From: Myroides sp. WP-1
Lineage (GTDB): Bacteria > Bacteroidota > Bacteroidia > Flavobacteriales > Flavobacteriaceae
Length of the DNA: 64,000 nt
Direction: 5' to 3'
Assembly (NCBI RefSeq): GCF_014145635.1
Contig: NZ_JACHTC010000007.1
Coordinates: forward strand, 90,207 to 154,206
Each line of letters starts with the position of its first letter. The first letter of the stretch is position 1. Below the pieces are notes generated by a model. It was not told the DNA's origin and made no database searches. It saw nothing but the letters and a program-made list of their open reading frames with translations. Position numbers and translations under genes: made by a program. Positions 34,922 through 44,142 of the stretch are shown in pieces.

Positions 34922-36166
34922 TTAATATGTTATTTGTTCGGCATTAGCTTCTGCAAAGCCTATTACGCGATCATATAGATCGGTTGTTCCCTTATAATAT
35001 ACTAAAACTTGATACTTATTTGTGGTTAAGGCATGATTGCCATCTGGATTATGTGCCGGACTAACTTTTCCTTTTTGAGCAGTGGTGACATTGTAGTTGG
35101 TGAATCCCTGTTTGATCAATACTGCTTTTTCATAGCGTTCGGTTTGCGGATTGTAGTCCAATTGATGTTCTGAGGTCAACTCATAATTATTGAACATTCC
35201 CGTAACATAGTACGTATTGTTTTTGTCATCGTCAATAGGTTCAAAACTAAAATAAACCCAACTGTATTCGCCCTCAATACTTGCATTTTTGCCAAATAGG
35301 TTCCTTACTTTAAATGATCCGTTAATATCAGGAAAGTATGAATACTTCTTCTCTAACCAACCGGTAATAGGGTAGAGTATTGTTTTGTACATATCATTTT
35401 CTTTCGAATTGGAGTAAATCATGTTATTGGCTTGTTTCAAATCGCTGTTGTCAAAATAGCGAAATTGATTACCACCCCAAAAACTAGTTTCTTGATCGTA
35501 CTTGTAAATTAAGTCTGTCCCTAAGGTATATTGAGGGGGTACTTTTGTGATGTATGAGTCCCAACGCCCATTTTGAAATAAGGCGATCTTTACGTTTGAC
35601 GTAGGATTTTGATAGGGTTGCTCGCCTAGTTTTACAGTAAGCTCTAAGGTTTGTTTCTGGTCAATGTAAGTGAGGTCTCGTGCTCGTTTTACTTGTGCAC
35701 CTACACTTGCTACATTTTCATATAACACAAATTTACGTCGTATAACTACTTGATTGTCTTCGTCGTAAATTTCGAGAATATAGTTACCACTTTTGGTAAT
35801 TCGATAAACAGAATTGGGAATTGTCAATCGATAATGAGTATACATCTGTAAGGTGTTGAATGAAGTGGTATACTGTTGAATACGCTGATTATCCATTCCT
35901 TGGATGTAGTCTATAGGTTTTAGCTGTGAAGGTGTCCAATCGTAGTTATAAGCAAGTACACGATAAAAGTAATTACCTTCGTCACCGTATAAATCGTCAA
36001 ATTCAATTGAAAAGCTTTCATTTAGTGGGAAAAATGGGGTAACTGCCATCTCATTGTTCATGAATGCAGCCATTTTAATGTAATTAGCTGTGTAATCTTG
36101 TGTTTTTTGCGCTTGAATGAAGCTTGTACAAAACAATAAAAGGAAAAGCCAATACTTGTTCAACAT
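34922..36166 (-). CDS. Type IX secretion system plug protein (DUF5103)
   Basis: This 414-residue exported protein has a signal peptide (MLNKYWLFLLLFCTSFIQAQ). The beta-rich body matches the DUF5103 family, with YFYRVLAYNYDWTPSQL and YSWVYFSFEPIDDDKNNTYY. The family member in Flavobacterium johnsoniae plugs the SprA outer-membrane translocon of the type IX system. Its presence supports a type IX secretion system in the organism, although no other component is in the window. It is grouped with apaG and the HAD phosphatase. Confidence 0.88.
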   Translation of the reverse strand: MLNKYWLFLLLFCTSFIQAQKTQDYTANYIKMAAFMNNEMAVTPFFPLNESFSIEFDDLYGDEGNYFYRVLAYNYDWTPSQLKPIDYIQGMDNQRIQQYTTSFNTLQMYTHYRLTIPNSVYRITKSGNYILEIYDEDNQVVIRRKFVLYENVASVGAQVKRARDLTYIDQKQTLELTVKLGEQPYQNPTSNVKIALFQNGRWDSYITKVPPQYTLGTDLIYKYDQETSFWGGNQFRYFDNSDLKQANNMIYSNSKENDMYKTILYPITGWLEKKYSYFPDINGSFKVRNLFGKNASIEGEYSWVYFSFEPIDDDKNNTYYVTGMFNNYELTSEHQLDYNPQTERYEKAVLIKQGFTNYNVTTAQKGKVSPAHNPDGNHALTTNKYQVLVYYKGTTDLYDRVIGFAEANAEQITY

Positions 36167-36178
36167 GAATAATGGAGA

Positions 36179-36856
36179 TTAAGAGGTTACGTAACTTAAA
36201 GCTAAGAAATTTTCTTCAAATTCTTCTAGGTTTACTAGTTTTCTATCTGCAAGATCAAATTTGGGATTGTGATAAAATTCAGGTTCAGGTACGATAAAGA
36301 CCGTCATCCCCGCTTTTTTTCCTGCGGTTGCTCCAGTAAAAGAATCTTCTATAACAAGGCAGTTTTGGGGTTTGCTGTTGATGTTTTTAGCAGCTTGTAA
36401 ATAGACATCAGGTGCTGGTTTTCCTTGTGCTACATCCAAAGCAGATACGGTTGTTTGAAAAAAGGAAGCAATTCCCAATCGCTCTAATACTGTTTGAATT
36501 AAAGAAGGGGTTGAATTTGTTGCTAAACCTATTTTGATCTCTTGGGCTTGTAAAAAAGATAAAGTCGCTAAAACACCCGCTTTGATTTCTCCTTCTTGAC
36601 GAATTAACTCATCAACGCGATCAATAACCGCTTGTTCTACTTCTTCTAGGGTTTTACCCTCCCAAGGAAATAAACGATACCAAAGTTCAGTAACTGCTCT
36701 TGTAGTTTGTCCTGTGGTTTGGTGTGCAATTTCTTCACTCCATTGACATCCAACAGAAGTAAATACTTCTTTTTCTGCTTGTTGCCAAAATTTTTCGGAG
36801 TCAATTAAAACACCATCCATATCAAAAAGTACCGTCGTTATTTTATTCATATCCAT
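36179..36856 (-). CDS. HAD-superfamily sugar phosphatase (HxpB-like)
   Basis: This 225-residue cytoplasmic phosphatase is of the beta-phosphoglucomutase-like HAD subgroup. Motif I is VLFDMDGVLIDSEKFW with the nucleophile Asp. Motif II is GLATNST, and motifs III and IV are KPAPDVYL and VIEDSFTG. The helical cap is in residues ~18-90. The pattern is closest to HxpB/YniC-type hexitol phosphatases. Substrate remains unproven. Starts at 36856 or at a second ATG two codons later are equally possible. It lies 12 bp upstream of the plug protein gene in an operon. Confidence 0.9.
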   Translation of the reverse strand: MDMNKITTVLFDMDGVLIDSEKFWQQAEKEVFTSVGCQWSEEIAHQTTGQTTRAVTELWYRLFPWEGKTLEEVEQAVIDRVDELIRQEGEIKAGVLATLSFLQAQEIKIGLATNSTPSLIQTVLERLGIASFFQTTVSALDVAQGKPAPDVYLQAAKNINSKPQNCLVIEDSFTGATAGKKAGMTVFIVPEPEFYHNPKFDLADRKLVNLEEFEENFLALSYVTS

Positions 36857-36912
36857 TGACTAAAAATAGTAGGACGAAGATACGCAAAAGTGATAGAATG
36901 AGAAAGGAAGGT

Positions 36913-37683
36913 TTATGCAGGTTTGAAACAAACGGGAATTATTTCACCGGCAGCAAGGCAATATCGTTCTACTTCTGTAGGTGTTAACTTCTTTGTATAA
37001 TCTTCTTCAATAACGGTAAATCCAATTTGACGCAATTTATCAAAATAGTCCAATCCATACACGCGTACGTGGTCGTATTGTCCAAAAATTAAGGTGCGTT
37101 CTTTGGGATCTGTAATGCTATCATCTTGAAAAGTCATAGGTCGATTGAGGTCTTGAGGAACCTGAAAAATTCCCATTCCCCCTGGTTTCAGGATGCGATA
37201 GAGTTCTTGCATTGCCTTGGTGTCATCAGGGATGTGTTCCAGGACGTGATTACACAGGATAATATCAAAAGAGTTATCCGAAAAAGGCAGATTGCATATG
37301 TCTGCTTTAACATCGGCTAAAGGCGATTCTAAATCTGTTGTTGTATAAGTTAAGTTTGCCTGTTTTTTGAAGCGTTTGTAAAAGGCTTGTTCTGGTGCAA
37401 AGTGCAAGACGCGATGAGGTGCGGTAAAGAAATCTGTTTCATTTTGCAAGTACAGCCACAGTAAACGATGTCTTTCTAATGATAACGTGCTTGGTGAAAG
37501 TACATTAGGACGTTGTTTGGCATAACCATAAGGTAAAAAACTTTTAAAAGACTTGCCGTCAATAGGATCCGTATAACGATCACCTTTGAGGTACCATGCA
37601 AAAATAGGTTGAACAAAATAGCTCAACCGAATTAGTATCGGTCGAGGTATAATGTTCAGTATGGTTTTAAAAAGTTTCTTCAT
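36913..37683 (-). CDS. SAM-dependent methyltransferase, class I
   Basis: This 256-residue methyltransferase has its core at about residues 90-200. The motifs are VLHFAPEQAFYKRFKK, then DVKADICNLPFSDNSFDIIL, and ILCNHVLEHIPDDTKAM with the late LKPGGMGIFQVPQD. An N-terminal ~70-residue region contains basic and aromatic residues (TILNIIPRPILIRLSYFV), possibly membrane-associating. The substrate is unknown. A role in lipid, quinone or surface-glycan methylation is possible. It is 14 bp downstream of map in the same direction. Confidence 0.87.
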   Translation of the reverse strand: MKKLFKTILNIIPRPILIRLSYFVQPIFAWYLKGDRYTDPIDGKSFKSFLPYGYAKQRPNVLSPSTLSLERHRLLWLYLQNETDFFTAPHRVLHFAPEQAFYKRFKKQANLTYTTTDLESPLADVKADICNLPFSDNSFDIILCNHVLEHIPDDTKAMQELYRILKPGGMGIFQVPQDLNRPMTFQDDSITDPKERTLIFGQYDHVRVYGLDYFDKLRQIGFTVIEEDYTKKLTPTEVERYCLAAGEIIPVCFKPA

Positions 37684-37697
37684 TTAGCGTGAATGAA

Positions 37698-38516
37698 TTA
37701 TAAAACTAAAGGTTTAGCTCTAAATTCATCTTCTTCGTTGCTTTGGATACCCAAGGCTTGGTAAATGTACTGGAAGGTAGACAATAGTTCTGGTTTTCCG
37801 TTTACTAAAGCAACATCGTGCTCAAAGTGCGCAGAAGGTTTACCGTCACGTGTTACGATGGTCCATCCGTCGTTCAATTGTTTGATGTTTCTCGTACCTA
37901 AGTTAATCATAGGTTCAATAGCAACTACCATACCTTCAACGAATTTTTTTCCTCTTCCTGGTTTACCGTAGTTTGGCATCTCAGGTGCTTCGTGCATCTT
38001 GGTTCCCAATCCGTGACCTACTAGTTCACGCACTACAGTATACCCTTCTTTTTCGCAATAACGTTGAATCGCACTTCCTACGTCTTCTACGCGGTTTCCT
38101 AATTTGAATTCGCGAATTCCAACGTATAGAGATTCTTTAGTAACTTGTAATAAACGCTTCGTTTCAGGTGCAACTTCGCCAACCTCAAAGGTATAAGCGT
38201 GGTCACCATAGTAACCGTTCATCACCGTACCACAGTCAATCGATACGATATCACCTTCTACAATGGGTTTATCCGTTGGCAATCCATGTACAATTTGCTC
38301 GTTTACACTAGTCAAAATAGTAGAAGGACATCCATATAATCCTTTGAATCCCGGTACTGCACCGTGATCTCTGATAAATTCTTCTGCTTTTTTATCTAAT
38401 TCTAAAGTCGTTACTCCTGGCTTTAGCTCTGTTGCAAGCATCCCCAATGTTTTTGAAACCAAAAGGGCGCTTTGTCTCATCAACTCAATTTGTTCTAGAG
38501 TTTTTGGAATGATCAT
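37698..38516 (-). CDS. map: Type I methionine aminopeptidase
   Basis: This enzyme removes N-terminal methionine from nascent proteins and is essential in most bacteria. The 272-residue protein has the metal ligands in SIDCGTVMNGYYGDHAYTFE (two Asp), GHGLGTKMHEAPEMPNYG (His), VAIEPMIN (Glu) and HFEHDVALVNG (Glu). The length is slightly above the usual 250-265 because of a C-terminal tail. It is first in a likely operon with the methyltransferase and has a good -7 box upstream. Confidence 0.96.
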   Translation of the reverse strand: MIIPKTLEQIELMRQSALLVSKTLGMLATELKPGVTTLELDKKAEEFIRDHGAVPGFKGLYGCPSTILTSVNEQIVHGLPTDKPIVEGDIVSIDCGTVMNGYYGDHAYTFEVGEVAPETKRLLQVTKESLYVGIREFKLGNRVEDVGSAIQRYCEKEGYTVVRELVGHGLGTKMHEAPEMPNYGKPGRGKKFVEGMVVAIEPMINLGTRNIKQLNDGWTIVTRDGKPSAHFEHDVALVNGKPELLSTFQYIYQALGIQSNEEDEFRAKPLVL

Positions 38517-38537
38517 ACTTTATTGATTTAAGAACTA

Positions 38538-38545
38538 CAAAATTA
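38538..38545 (-). promoter_or_regulatory. Promoter -7 box for map
   Basis: TAATTTTG on the minus strand fits TAnnTTTG and ends 22 bp before the map ATG. Confidence 0.5.
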
Positions 38546-38632
38546 CGGTATTCCTTTGAATCTAAAAAATGGTTGAAAATGGATTTTTAGAAATTAAGAG
38601 GTTCTATGTAGTTGAAAGGCAAAATAATTGGC

Positions 38633-39298
38633 TTATATCCAATCCGATGCTACAATCGTGTGTATGTTGTGTTTTACTTCTAGCTCAATGGTTGCTGCAC
38701 TGGGTTGTGCTTTGAGTTGGGTTGGATACCAATTTCTTTCTGGGCTAACAAAAATAAGTAAACCTTCATCGTCGCCAATGGCACAGAATTCGGGTAAAGG
38801 TTCGGATTTACTGAAATACTGCAATCCCGTTTGTTGCATAATGGCCTCTGCTGTTACCATAGGATGAGAAGTGACGATTCCTATTTCGCTAATATTCAAC
38901 ATCTCTTTGGGTGAAAATGGCTGTTCTTTTGTGGTTTGTATATCGGATCTAACAATGAACTCAAGTAAGTTGCCATTTAAATCCCAAAAATAAATTGACT
39001 TCGCTTTCCAGGTATCAAAGTGGGTGATGATTTCATTTTTAGGTGAAGGAAGTAGTTCAATTTGATTGGCTTGTGCCCATGCAATCGCTTGCTCTAGGTG
39101 ATTGATTGCAAGAGTAAAAGCAAAGTGATAAAAAGACGTCTGATGCTTATTCTCCGTGAAGGTGAGTAAGGTTTCTCCCGCTTGAAAGCGAACCATGGTT
39201 TCTGTTTGTTCTACAATAGATAAACCTAAGGTATTTTGATAAAAAGTGAGGCTATGAGCGAGGTTGTTTGTTTCTAAGTATAGGTTTGTTATTTTCAT
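38633..39298 (-). CDS. VOC-family glyoxalase-like protein
   Basis: This 221-residue cytoplasmic protein has two vicinal-oxygen-chelate modules. The first starts LYLETNNLAHSLTFYQNTLG and ends with YFWDLNGNLLEFIV. The second (about 130-200) is more degenerate. The YFWDLNGNLLEF pattern with its Glu metal ligand is typical of dioxygenase or glyoxalase relatives. Substrate is unknown. It is alone in its transcription unit. Confidence 0.85.
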   Translation of the reverse strand: MKITNLYLETNNLAHSLTFYQNTLGLSIVEQTETMVRFQAGETLLTFTENKHQTSFYHFAFTLAINHLEQAIAWAQANQIELLPSPKNEIITHFDTWKAKSIYFWDLNGNLLEFIVRSDIQTTKEQPFSPKEMLNISEIGIVTSHPMVTAEAIMQQTGLQYFSKSEPLPEFCAIGDDEGLLIFVSPERNWYPTQLKAQPSAATIELEVKHNIHTIVASDWI

Positions 39299-39602
39299 GA
39301 CTTTCTTTGTTTTTGTTTATCGTAAAGGTAGTTGAACAAGCATTTGTATAAACGATATTTAGATTGTTTAAAACAATACAGAAATAAAAAATAACGATAC
39401 GATTTTATCGCTAGAGACAAATTGGGGTACAAGTTTTACTAAAGCACCAGTGTTAGAGGGTGAGCTTTCTTTTTTAAAAAGCGTATAAGTAGGTTTGTTG
39501 GTCTAATACAATTGCATTAGGAGACGGCTTTGTTTTTGGCATAGCTCCATCAAAAAAGTGCTTTGTAAATTCTACAAAGCACTTTTCAATTTTATACTTC
39601 AA
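39299..39602. other. Intergenic spacer
   Basis: This 304-bp AT-rich spacer lies between gpmI and the VOC gene, both on the minus strand. It holds the gpmI terminator near its left end and a possible VOC promoter close to 39325. I see no gene or other structure in it. Confidence 0.5.
39552..39586 (-). terminator. Terminator of gpmI
   Basis: AAAAAAGTGCTTTGTA and TACAAAGCACTTTT pair around a short loop, 17 bp downstream of the gpmI stop. Confidence 0.8.
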
Positions 39603-41120
39603 TTAAACCAACGAATGTCTCGTCATTTCTTTTGGTTGAGGTAAACCCATTAATTTTAAGATGGTTGGAGCAAGATCACCTAAAACGCCATGATTGATTG
39701 TTTTGATGTCTTTGTCTACTAAAATAATAGGCACAGGATTGGTTGTGTGTGCTGTATTTGGTGTTCCATCTTCATTAATCATGGTTTCACAATTTCCGTG
39801 ATCCGCTAAAACAATAGTCGTATAGTTATTGGCTAACGCTGCTTCGATTACCTCTTTGACACATTGATCTACAGCTTCACAAGCCTTGATGGCAGCTTCC
39901 ATTACTCCCGTATGTCCAACCATATCGCCATTGGCAAAGTTTAAACACACGAAATCAACCTCTGCTTTTTGTAATTCGGGAATTAAAGCATCTTTTAAGT
40001 CATAAGCACTCATTTCCGGTTGTAAGTCATATGTTGCTACTTTAGGAGATGGGCATAAGATGCGTTGTTCTCCTTCAAAAGGCAACTCTCTTCCTCCTGA
40101 AAAGAAGAATGTTACGTGTGGATATTTTTCAGTTTCTGCAATTCGAATTTGTTTTTTACCGTGTTGAGCGATAACTTCACCTAACGTGTGATGTAAGTTT
40201 TCTTTGTCATACACCACGTGTACATTGCGGAAGGTATCATCGTAATTCGTTAAAGTAACAAAATACAACGGCAAGGCTTTCATTTCGTATTCAGGGAAAT
40301 TATCTTGAGATAAGACATGAGTTAATTCACGTCCGCGATCGGTGCGAAAGTTAAAGAAGATAACGACATCATCGGGTTCAATTTTACCAACCGGATGGTT
40401 GTCTTTATCGACCATTACAATAGGATCAATAAATTCATCCGTAATGTTATTGGCATAACTTGCTTCTATACTTTTTACTGCATCTGTAGAATGAATTCCT
40501 TTGCCTTCTACCAGTAAATGGTAGGCTTTGGCTACTCTCTCCCAGCGTTTGTCGCGATCCATGGCATAATAACGTCCAATAACAGATGCTAGTTTGGCTG
40601 GTGAATAGGCGATGTGTTTGGCTAGTTGTTCTAGGTGTTTCGCACCCGATTTAGGATCTACATCTCGTCCATCTGTAAAAGCATGGATGAAAATATCTTG
40701 CAAACCGAAATCTACTGCCGCTTCAAGTAATCCATACAAGTGTTTTTCATGCGAGTGAACACCACCATCAGATAATAAACCTAAAAAGTGAACTTTTTTG
40801 TTTTTTTCTTTAGCATAAGTAAATGCTGCTTGTAAAGCAGGCTCGTGTGCAATAGATTTATTTTCAACAGCCATGTTAATTTTTACCAAATCTTGGTAAA
40901 CAATTCGCCCTGCACCTAGATTCATATGACCTACTTCTGAATTTCCCATTTGTCCTTCAGGTAAACCAACATTTAATCCATCAGTTAAAACATAGGTATT
41001 AGGATATTGGGTATATAAGCTATCGATAAAGGGTGTATTGGCATGAGCAATGGCTGAAACTTTTGGGTCTTGTGTTTTACCCCAGCCATCGAGTATCATT
41101 AAAATTACTTTTTTATTCAT
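39603..41120 (-). CDS. gpmI: 2,3-bisphosphoglycerate-independent phosphoglycerate mutase
   Basis: This glycolytic enzyme interconverts 3- and 2-phosphoglycerate and is Mn-dependent, of 505 residues as in most GpmI. The alkaline-phosphatase-fold metal site begins VILMILDGWG. The phosphoserine is in QMGNSEVGHMNLGAG. The C-terminal metal ligands are in ADHGNCETMI and DGTPNTAHTTNPVP. It has a good promoter box, a terminator, and no operon partners. Confidence 0.96.
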   Translation of the reverse strand: MNKKVILMILDGWGKTQDPKVSAIAHANTPFIDSLYTQYPNTYVLTDGLNVGLPEGQMGNSEVGHMNLGAGRIVYQDLVKINMAVENKSIAHEPALQAAFTYAKEKNKKVHFLGLLSDGGVHSHEKHLYGLLEAAVDFGLQDIFIHAFTDGRDVDPKSGAKHLEQLAKHIAYSPAKLASVIGRYYAMDRDKRWERVAKAYHLLVEGKGIHSTDAVKSIEASYANNITDEFIDPIVMVDKDNHPVGKIEPDDVVIFFNFRTDRGRELTHVLSQDNFPEYEMKALPLYFVTLTNYDDTFRNVHVVYDKENLHHTLGEVIAQHGKKQIRIAETEKYPHVTFFFSGGRELPFEGEQRILCPSPKVATYDLQPEMSAYDLKDALIPELQKAEVDFVCLNFANGDMVGHTGVMEAAIKACEAVDQCVKEVIEAALANNYTTIVLADHGNCETMINEDGTPNTAHTTNPVPIILVDKDIKTINHGVLGDLAPTILKLMGLPQPKEMTRHSLV

Positions 41121-41423
41121 AGTTGTATTTTTTTGTGGTTTGACTCAATATAACACACAAATTTACAGATTGTATTTTGAACGTTTACCTTTCTAATGCA
41201 GATTCCTGCTTTTTATTTTAAAAAAAGAATGACTATAAACTCGTGTTTTTTTGAATTCTAGCAAATTGAGATTTTTTTTTCGATTGGATTTCTCGATTTG
41301 TAAGATAGAGTGAAAAAAAAGTAAAAAAAACGCTTAGTTTGGTGATAATCATTTGTTTGGTAAGAATATTTTTTTATTTTTACGACTTCTTAATTATAAA
41401 TAACCCCTTTTAGTAACAAGTGA
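41121..41423. other. Divergent intergenic spacer
   Basis: This 303-bp very AT-rich spacer separates gpmI (-) and the L,D-transpeptidase gene (+). It has a -7 box for each direction: TAAATTTG on the minus strand at 41158-41165, and TATTTTTA at 41375-41382 on the plus strand with TTG 15 bp upstream. Nothing else is seen. Confidence 0.5.
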
Positions 41424-42200
41424 ATGATGAATTACAAGCAGTGGATAGTGGCTTCAGCCGCTTTGGTATTGGTTGGAGCAGGTATTGCGAAAAATTCAAT
41501 GCAATTTGAGATTTCTTCCATTAAATTGGATATTGATATAACAGATGAAGTAAAAAATAACGAAAAAGTAGAAAAGGTTGAATTATCAGCTGAAGAGCTT
41601 TTTGCCCTAAAAGCAAATACACTCTTTCAAACGTTAGATTTAGACAATTTTGATGCTCCTTCTGAAAAAGTATTTACCATGGCCTTGAAAGGCTACTATA
41701 AAATGAAAGAGGAAGGGTTAATAAAAAACGATAAATTGACGATTGTTGATTTTAGTGTTTCCTCTACACAAAAGCGTTTATGGGTGATTGACATGGAGAA
41801 AAATGCTGTTTTATTAGAGTCTGTTGTAGCACATGGAAAACGTACTGGAGATGAATTTGCTACGGCATTTTCTAACCGAATCAATTCGCATATGAGTAGT
41901 TTAGGTTTTTATAAAACAGGTGAAACATACCAAGGGAGTAATGGTTTTTCTATGCGTTTAGATGGCTTGGAAAAAGGAATTAATGACAATGCTCGTACAC
42001 GTGCTATCGTGGTACACGGTGCAGATTACGCTTCACCTACTTTGGCTTTAAAACAAGGTAGATTAGGAAGAAGCTACGGATGTCCTGCAGTGCCAAATGA
42101 GATAAATAAAGAATTGATCGAACTGATTAAAGACGAGTCATGCTTGTTTATTTACTCTTCACAACAAGATTACTTAAAAAAATCAAGATATTTAATCTAA
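41424..42200 (+). CDS. Murein L,D-transpeptidase catalytic-domain protein
   Basis: This 258-residue exported or anchored protein has an N-terminal hydrophobic segment (residues 6-25). A charged linker is followed by a YkuD-related catalytic domain. The catalytic cysteine is in GRSYGCPAVPNE, preceded by RAIVVHGADYAS. The family makes 3-3 or lipoprotein crosslinks in peptidoglycan in the periplasm. The start may also be one codon later, as the frame opens with two ATGs. It is monocistronic with a good terminator. A second, different L,D-transpeptidase converges with it. Confidence 0.85.
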   Translation: MMNYKQWIVASAALVLVGAGIAKNSMQFEISSIKLDIDITDEVKNNEKVEKVELSAEELFALKANTLFQTLDLDNFDAPSEKVFTMALKGYYKMKEEGLIKNDKLTIVDFSVSSTQKRLWVIDMEKNAVLLESVVAHGKRTGDEFATAFSNRINSHMSSLGFYKTGETYQGSNGFSMRLDGLEKGINDNARTRAIVVHGADYASPTLALKQGRLGRSYGCPAVPNEINKELIELIKDESCLFIYSSQQDYLKKSRYLI

Positions 42201-42226
42201 GAAAGAATTAGTAAGTGATTATAGTG

Positions 42227-42264
42227 AAACGCCCATAAAGTACATTACTTTATGGGCGTTTTTA
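42227..42264 (+). terminator. Terminator of the L,D-transpeptidase gene
   Basis: AACGCCCATAAAGTA and TACTTTATGGGCGTT-type arms pair, followed by T residues, after the stop codon. Confidence 0.75.
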
Positions 42265-42327
42265 TTGATTTTTAAATGGAAATAAGCCAAATGTAAAAAG
42301 AGTTGCTTTGCTTTGAATCTCAACCAA

Positions 42328-43920
42328 TTAGTTCACCAAGCGTTTATAAAGCTCCTCGTCGTATTGATAAATATCTTTAAAATACGTGAATTTTCCTTGA
42401 TTGTCAACTTGTACAGTCCAATACAATAAGTGAACATCAATAGGATTATTACTTACAGAAACACTCTTTGTTTCTTGTGATTCAATAATTTTATCTACTT
42501 GCTCTTTAGTTAGATTCGTTGCCGCTTGTGCAAAAATATAAGCTGTCAGATCAAATGGATCTTGTACGCGAACACATCCTGAACTCAAGTTTCTGTCATT
42601 GCGCGCAAACCCCCATTGACTAGGTGTATCGTGTAGATAAACCGCATGGTTGTTTTGAAACATAAATTTCACCCGTCCTAAAGTGTTTCCTTTTCCTCCT
42701 TTTTGTACATAGCGATAAGAAGTTCCCTTGGTAGCATCCCAATTCTCTGGGGTAACCACTTTTCCGTTGCCGTCGTAAATTGTAAAATTTAATCTTGAAA
42801 AATACGAGAGATCACCAGAAGCCTTTGGCACAAGGTCGTTCTTTTTTATCGTTGGTGGAACAGTCCATGTGGGATTGAGTACTACTGTTGTTAACGTAGA
42901 ACTTAAAATAGGTGTTTTCCTAGCTTTTGTTCCAACGACAACTTTGTGTTGCTGAATAGTGTCTTGTTTGGAAACAGACACTAAACTAAAAGCAGGAATG
43001 TTTACTAAAATATAATTGTCAGAAAATTCACGAGGAAACCATCTCCAACGTTCTAAATTGACAATAATTTTTTCCTTTAACGTATTTTCGTCTTGTAAAA
43101 TAGCAGCAATCGTCTTGTTGTCTGTATAACCCGTTACATTCAATTTCTTCTTGGTTTGAAAGGCTTTGATTGATTGGGCTATCGCTCGAGTGTAGATGGC
43201 ATCTGAACTTACACTGTCCGCTACTTGATCCAAGAATATAAAGTGTTTTTTAAGGGCAATTAACTCTGGTATCGTATCGTTTATCTTGGCTTGCTTGAAC
43301 GGTTTTAAAGTGTCTTTCTCTAAGGCATATAAAGAAGATAACTTGTTTCTTAAATTAGTGTAAACCAGTTGTTTCGTTCGGATACTGTCATACGTAAGAG
43401 CAATGTTTTTATGCTCTAAAGCCAATAACATTGTTGCACTTGTATTCAGCGGTTTTGGGGTTATTTCCCAATCTCCATAAATTCGCTTTGCATTTACACT
43501 ACCGTTGTACAATCGGTTTAATGTATTGACGTACATCGAAGAAAATAAAAAATCAGCCTGAATTTTATCTTCGTCTCCAAGACTGTCATAGGTTGTATTG
43601 AGATCTGAAAGACGCAGAAGTTCATTTGGAGAAATTTTTATTCCATCCAATTTAAGGTCTGCAACACTGGTTAAGAGTTGTTGTCTATTTAGCTCGTTAG
43701 ACCACCCTAAGTGATAGTTGTTATTTTTGTAAAATAATTGGACATCCTCTTTCAATTTACTCGTTTTTAAAGAGTCAAATTGAATATTAGGTACTTCAAG
43801 TAGAGCTTCGACTTCCGGATTTTCGCCATAAATGACTCGCATCGCCTGTTTTTCCTTTTCCCCACAAGAGGTAAGAACCCAAGTCAGCAATACCGCTGGT
43901 AATATAATCTGTTTAATCAT
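42328..43920 (-). CDS. L,D-transpeptidase lipoprotein (YcbB/LdtD-like)
   Basis: This 530-residue lipoprotein has a lipobox (WVLTSC, Cys at residue 19). The middle has a helical scaffold and a peptidoglycan-binding-like segment (AQSIKAFQTKKKLNVTGYTD). The YkuD catalytic domain is at about 290-470, with the active cysteine in NLSSGCVRVQDP and the histidine in AVYLHDTP. This layout is like LdtD (YcbB). It would crosslink peptidoglycan in the periplasm. The -7 box TATTTTTG upstream at 43938-43945 supports the start. Confidence 0.9.
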   Translation of the reverse strand: MIKQIILPAVLLTWVLTSCGEKEKQAMRVIYGENPEVEALLEVPNIQFDSLKTSKLKEDVQLFYKNNNYHLGWSNELNRQQLLTSVADLKLDGIKISPNELLRLSDLNTTYDSLGDEDKIQADFLFSSMYVNTLNRLYNGSVNAKRIYGDWEITPKPLNTSATMLLALEHKNIALTYDSIRTKQLVYTNLRNKLSSLYALEKDTLKPFKQAKINDTIPELIALKKHFIFLDQVADSVSSDAIYTRAIAQSIKAFQTKKKLNVTGYTDNKTIAAILQDENTLKEKIIVNLERWRWFPREFSDNYILVNIPAFSLVSVSKQDTIQQHKVVVGTKARKTPILSSTLTTVVLNPTWTVPPTIKKNDLVPKASGDLSYFSRLNFTIYDGNGKVVTPENWDATKGTSYRYVQKGGKGNTLGRVKFMFQNNHAVYLHDTPSQWGFARNDRNLSSGCVRVQDPFDLTAYIFAQAATNLTKEQVDKIIESQETKSVSVSNNPIDVHLLYWTVQVDNQGKFTYFKDIYQYDEELYKRLVN

Positions 43921-43937
43921 AAAGCAATTTTATAAGG

Positions 43938-43945
43938 CAAAAATA
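43938..43945 (-). promoter_or_regulatory. Promoter -7 box for the L,D-transpeptidase lipoprotein
   Basis: TATTTTTG on the minus strand, 18 bp before the ATG. Confidence 0.5.
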
Positions 43946-44094
43946 ATGAAAATAATTTAGATTTAGTTTATATTTTGTGTTTGATTTTTTCGTATAACTC
44001 CTAAAATGAGGAGAATAAGTTATTTTTTTTAGAATAAAAAACCGGACTGTTTACTATCTTTAAACTGGACTAGAAAAGGAAAATATTCCTCCTG

Positions 44095-44102
44095 TACTTT
44101 TG
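44095..44102 (+). promoter_or_regulatory. Promoter -7 box for the TonB-dependent receptor
   Basis: TACTTTTG fits TAnnTTTG; it ends 40 bp before the ATG. Confidence 0.5.
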
Positions 44103-44142
44103 CCTCACACAAATGAAAATGGAATAAGAACGCTAATTAGTT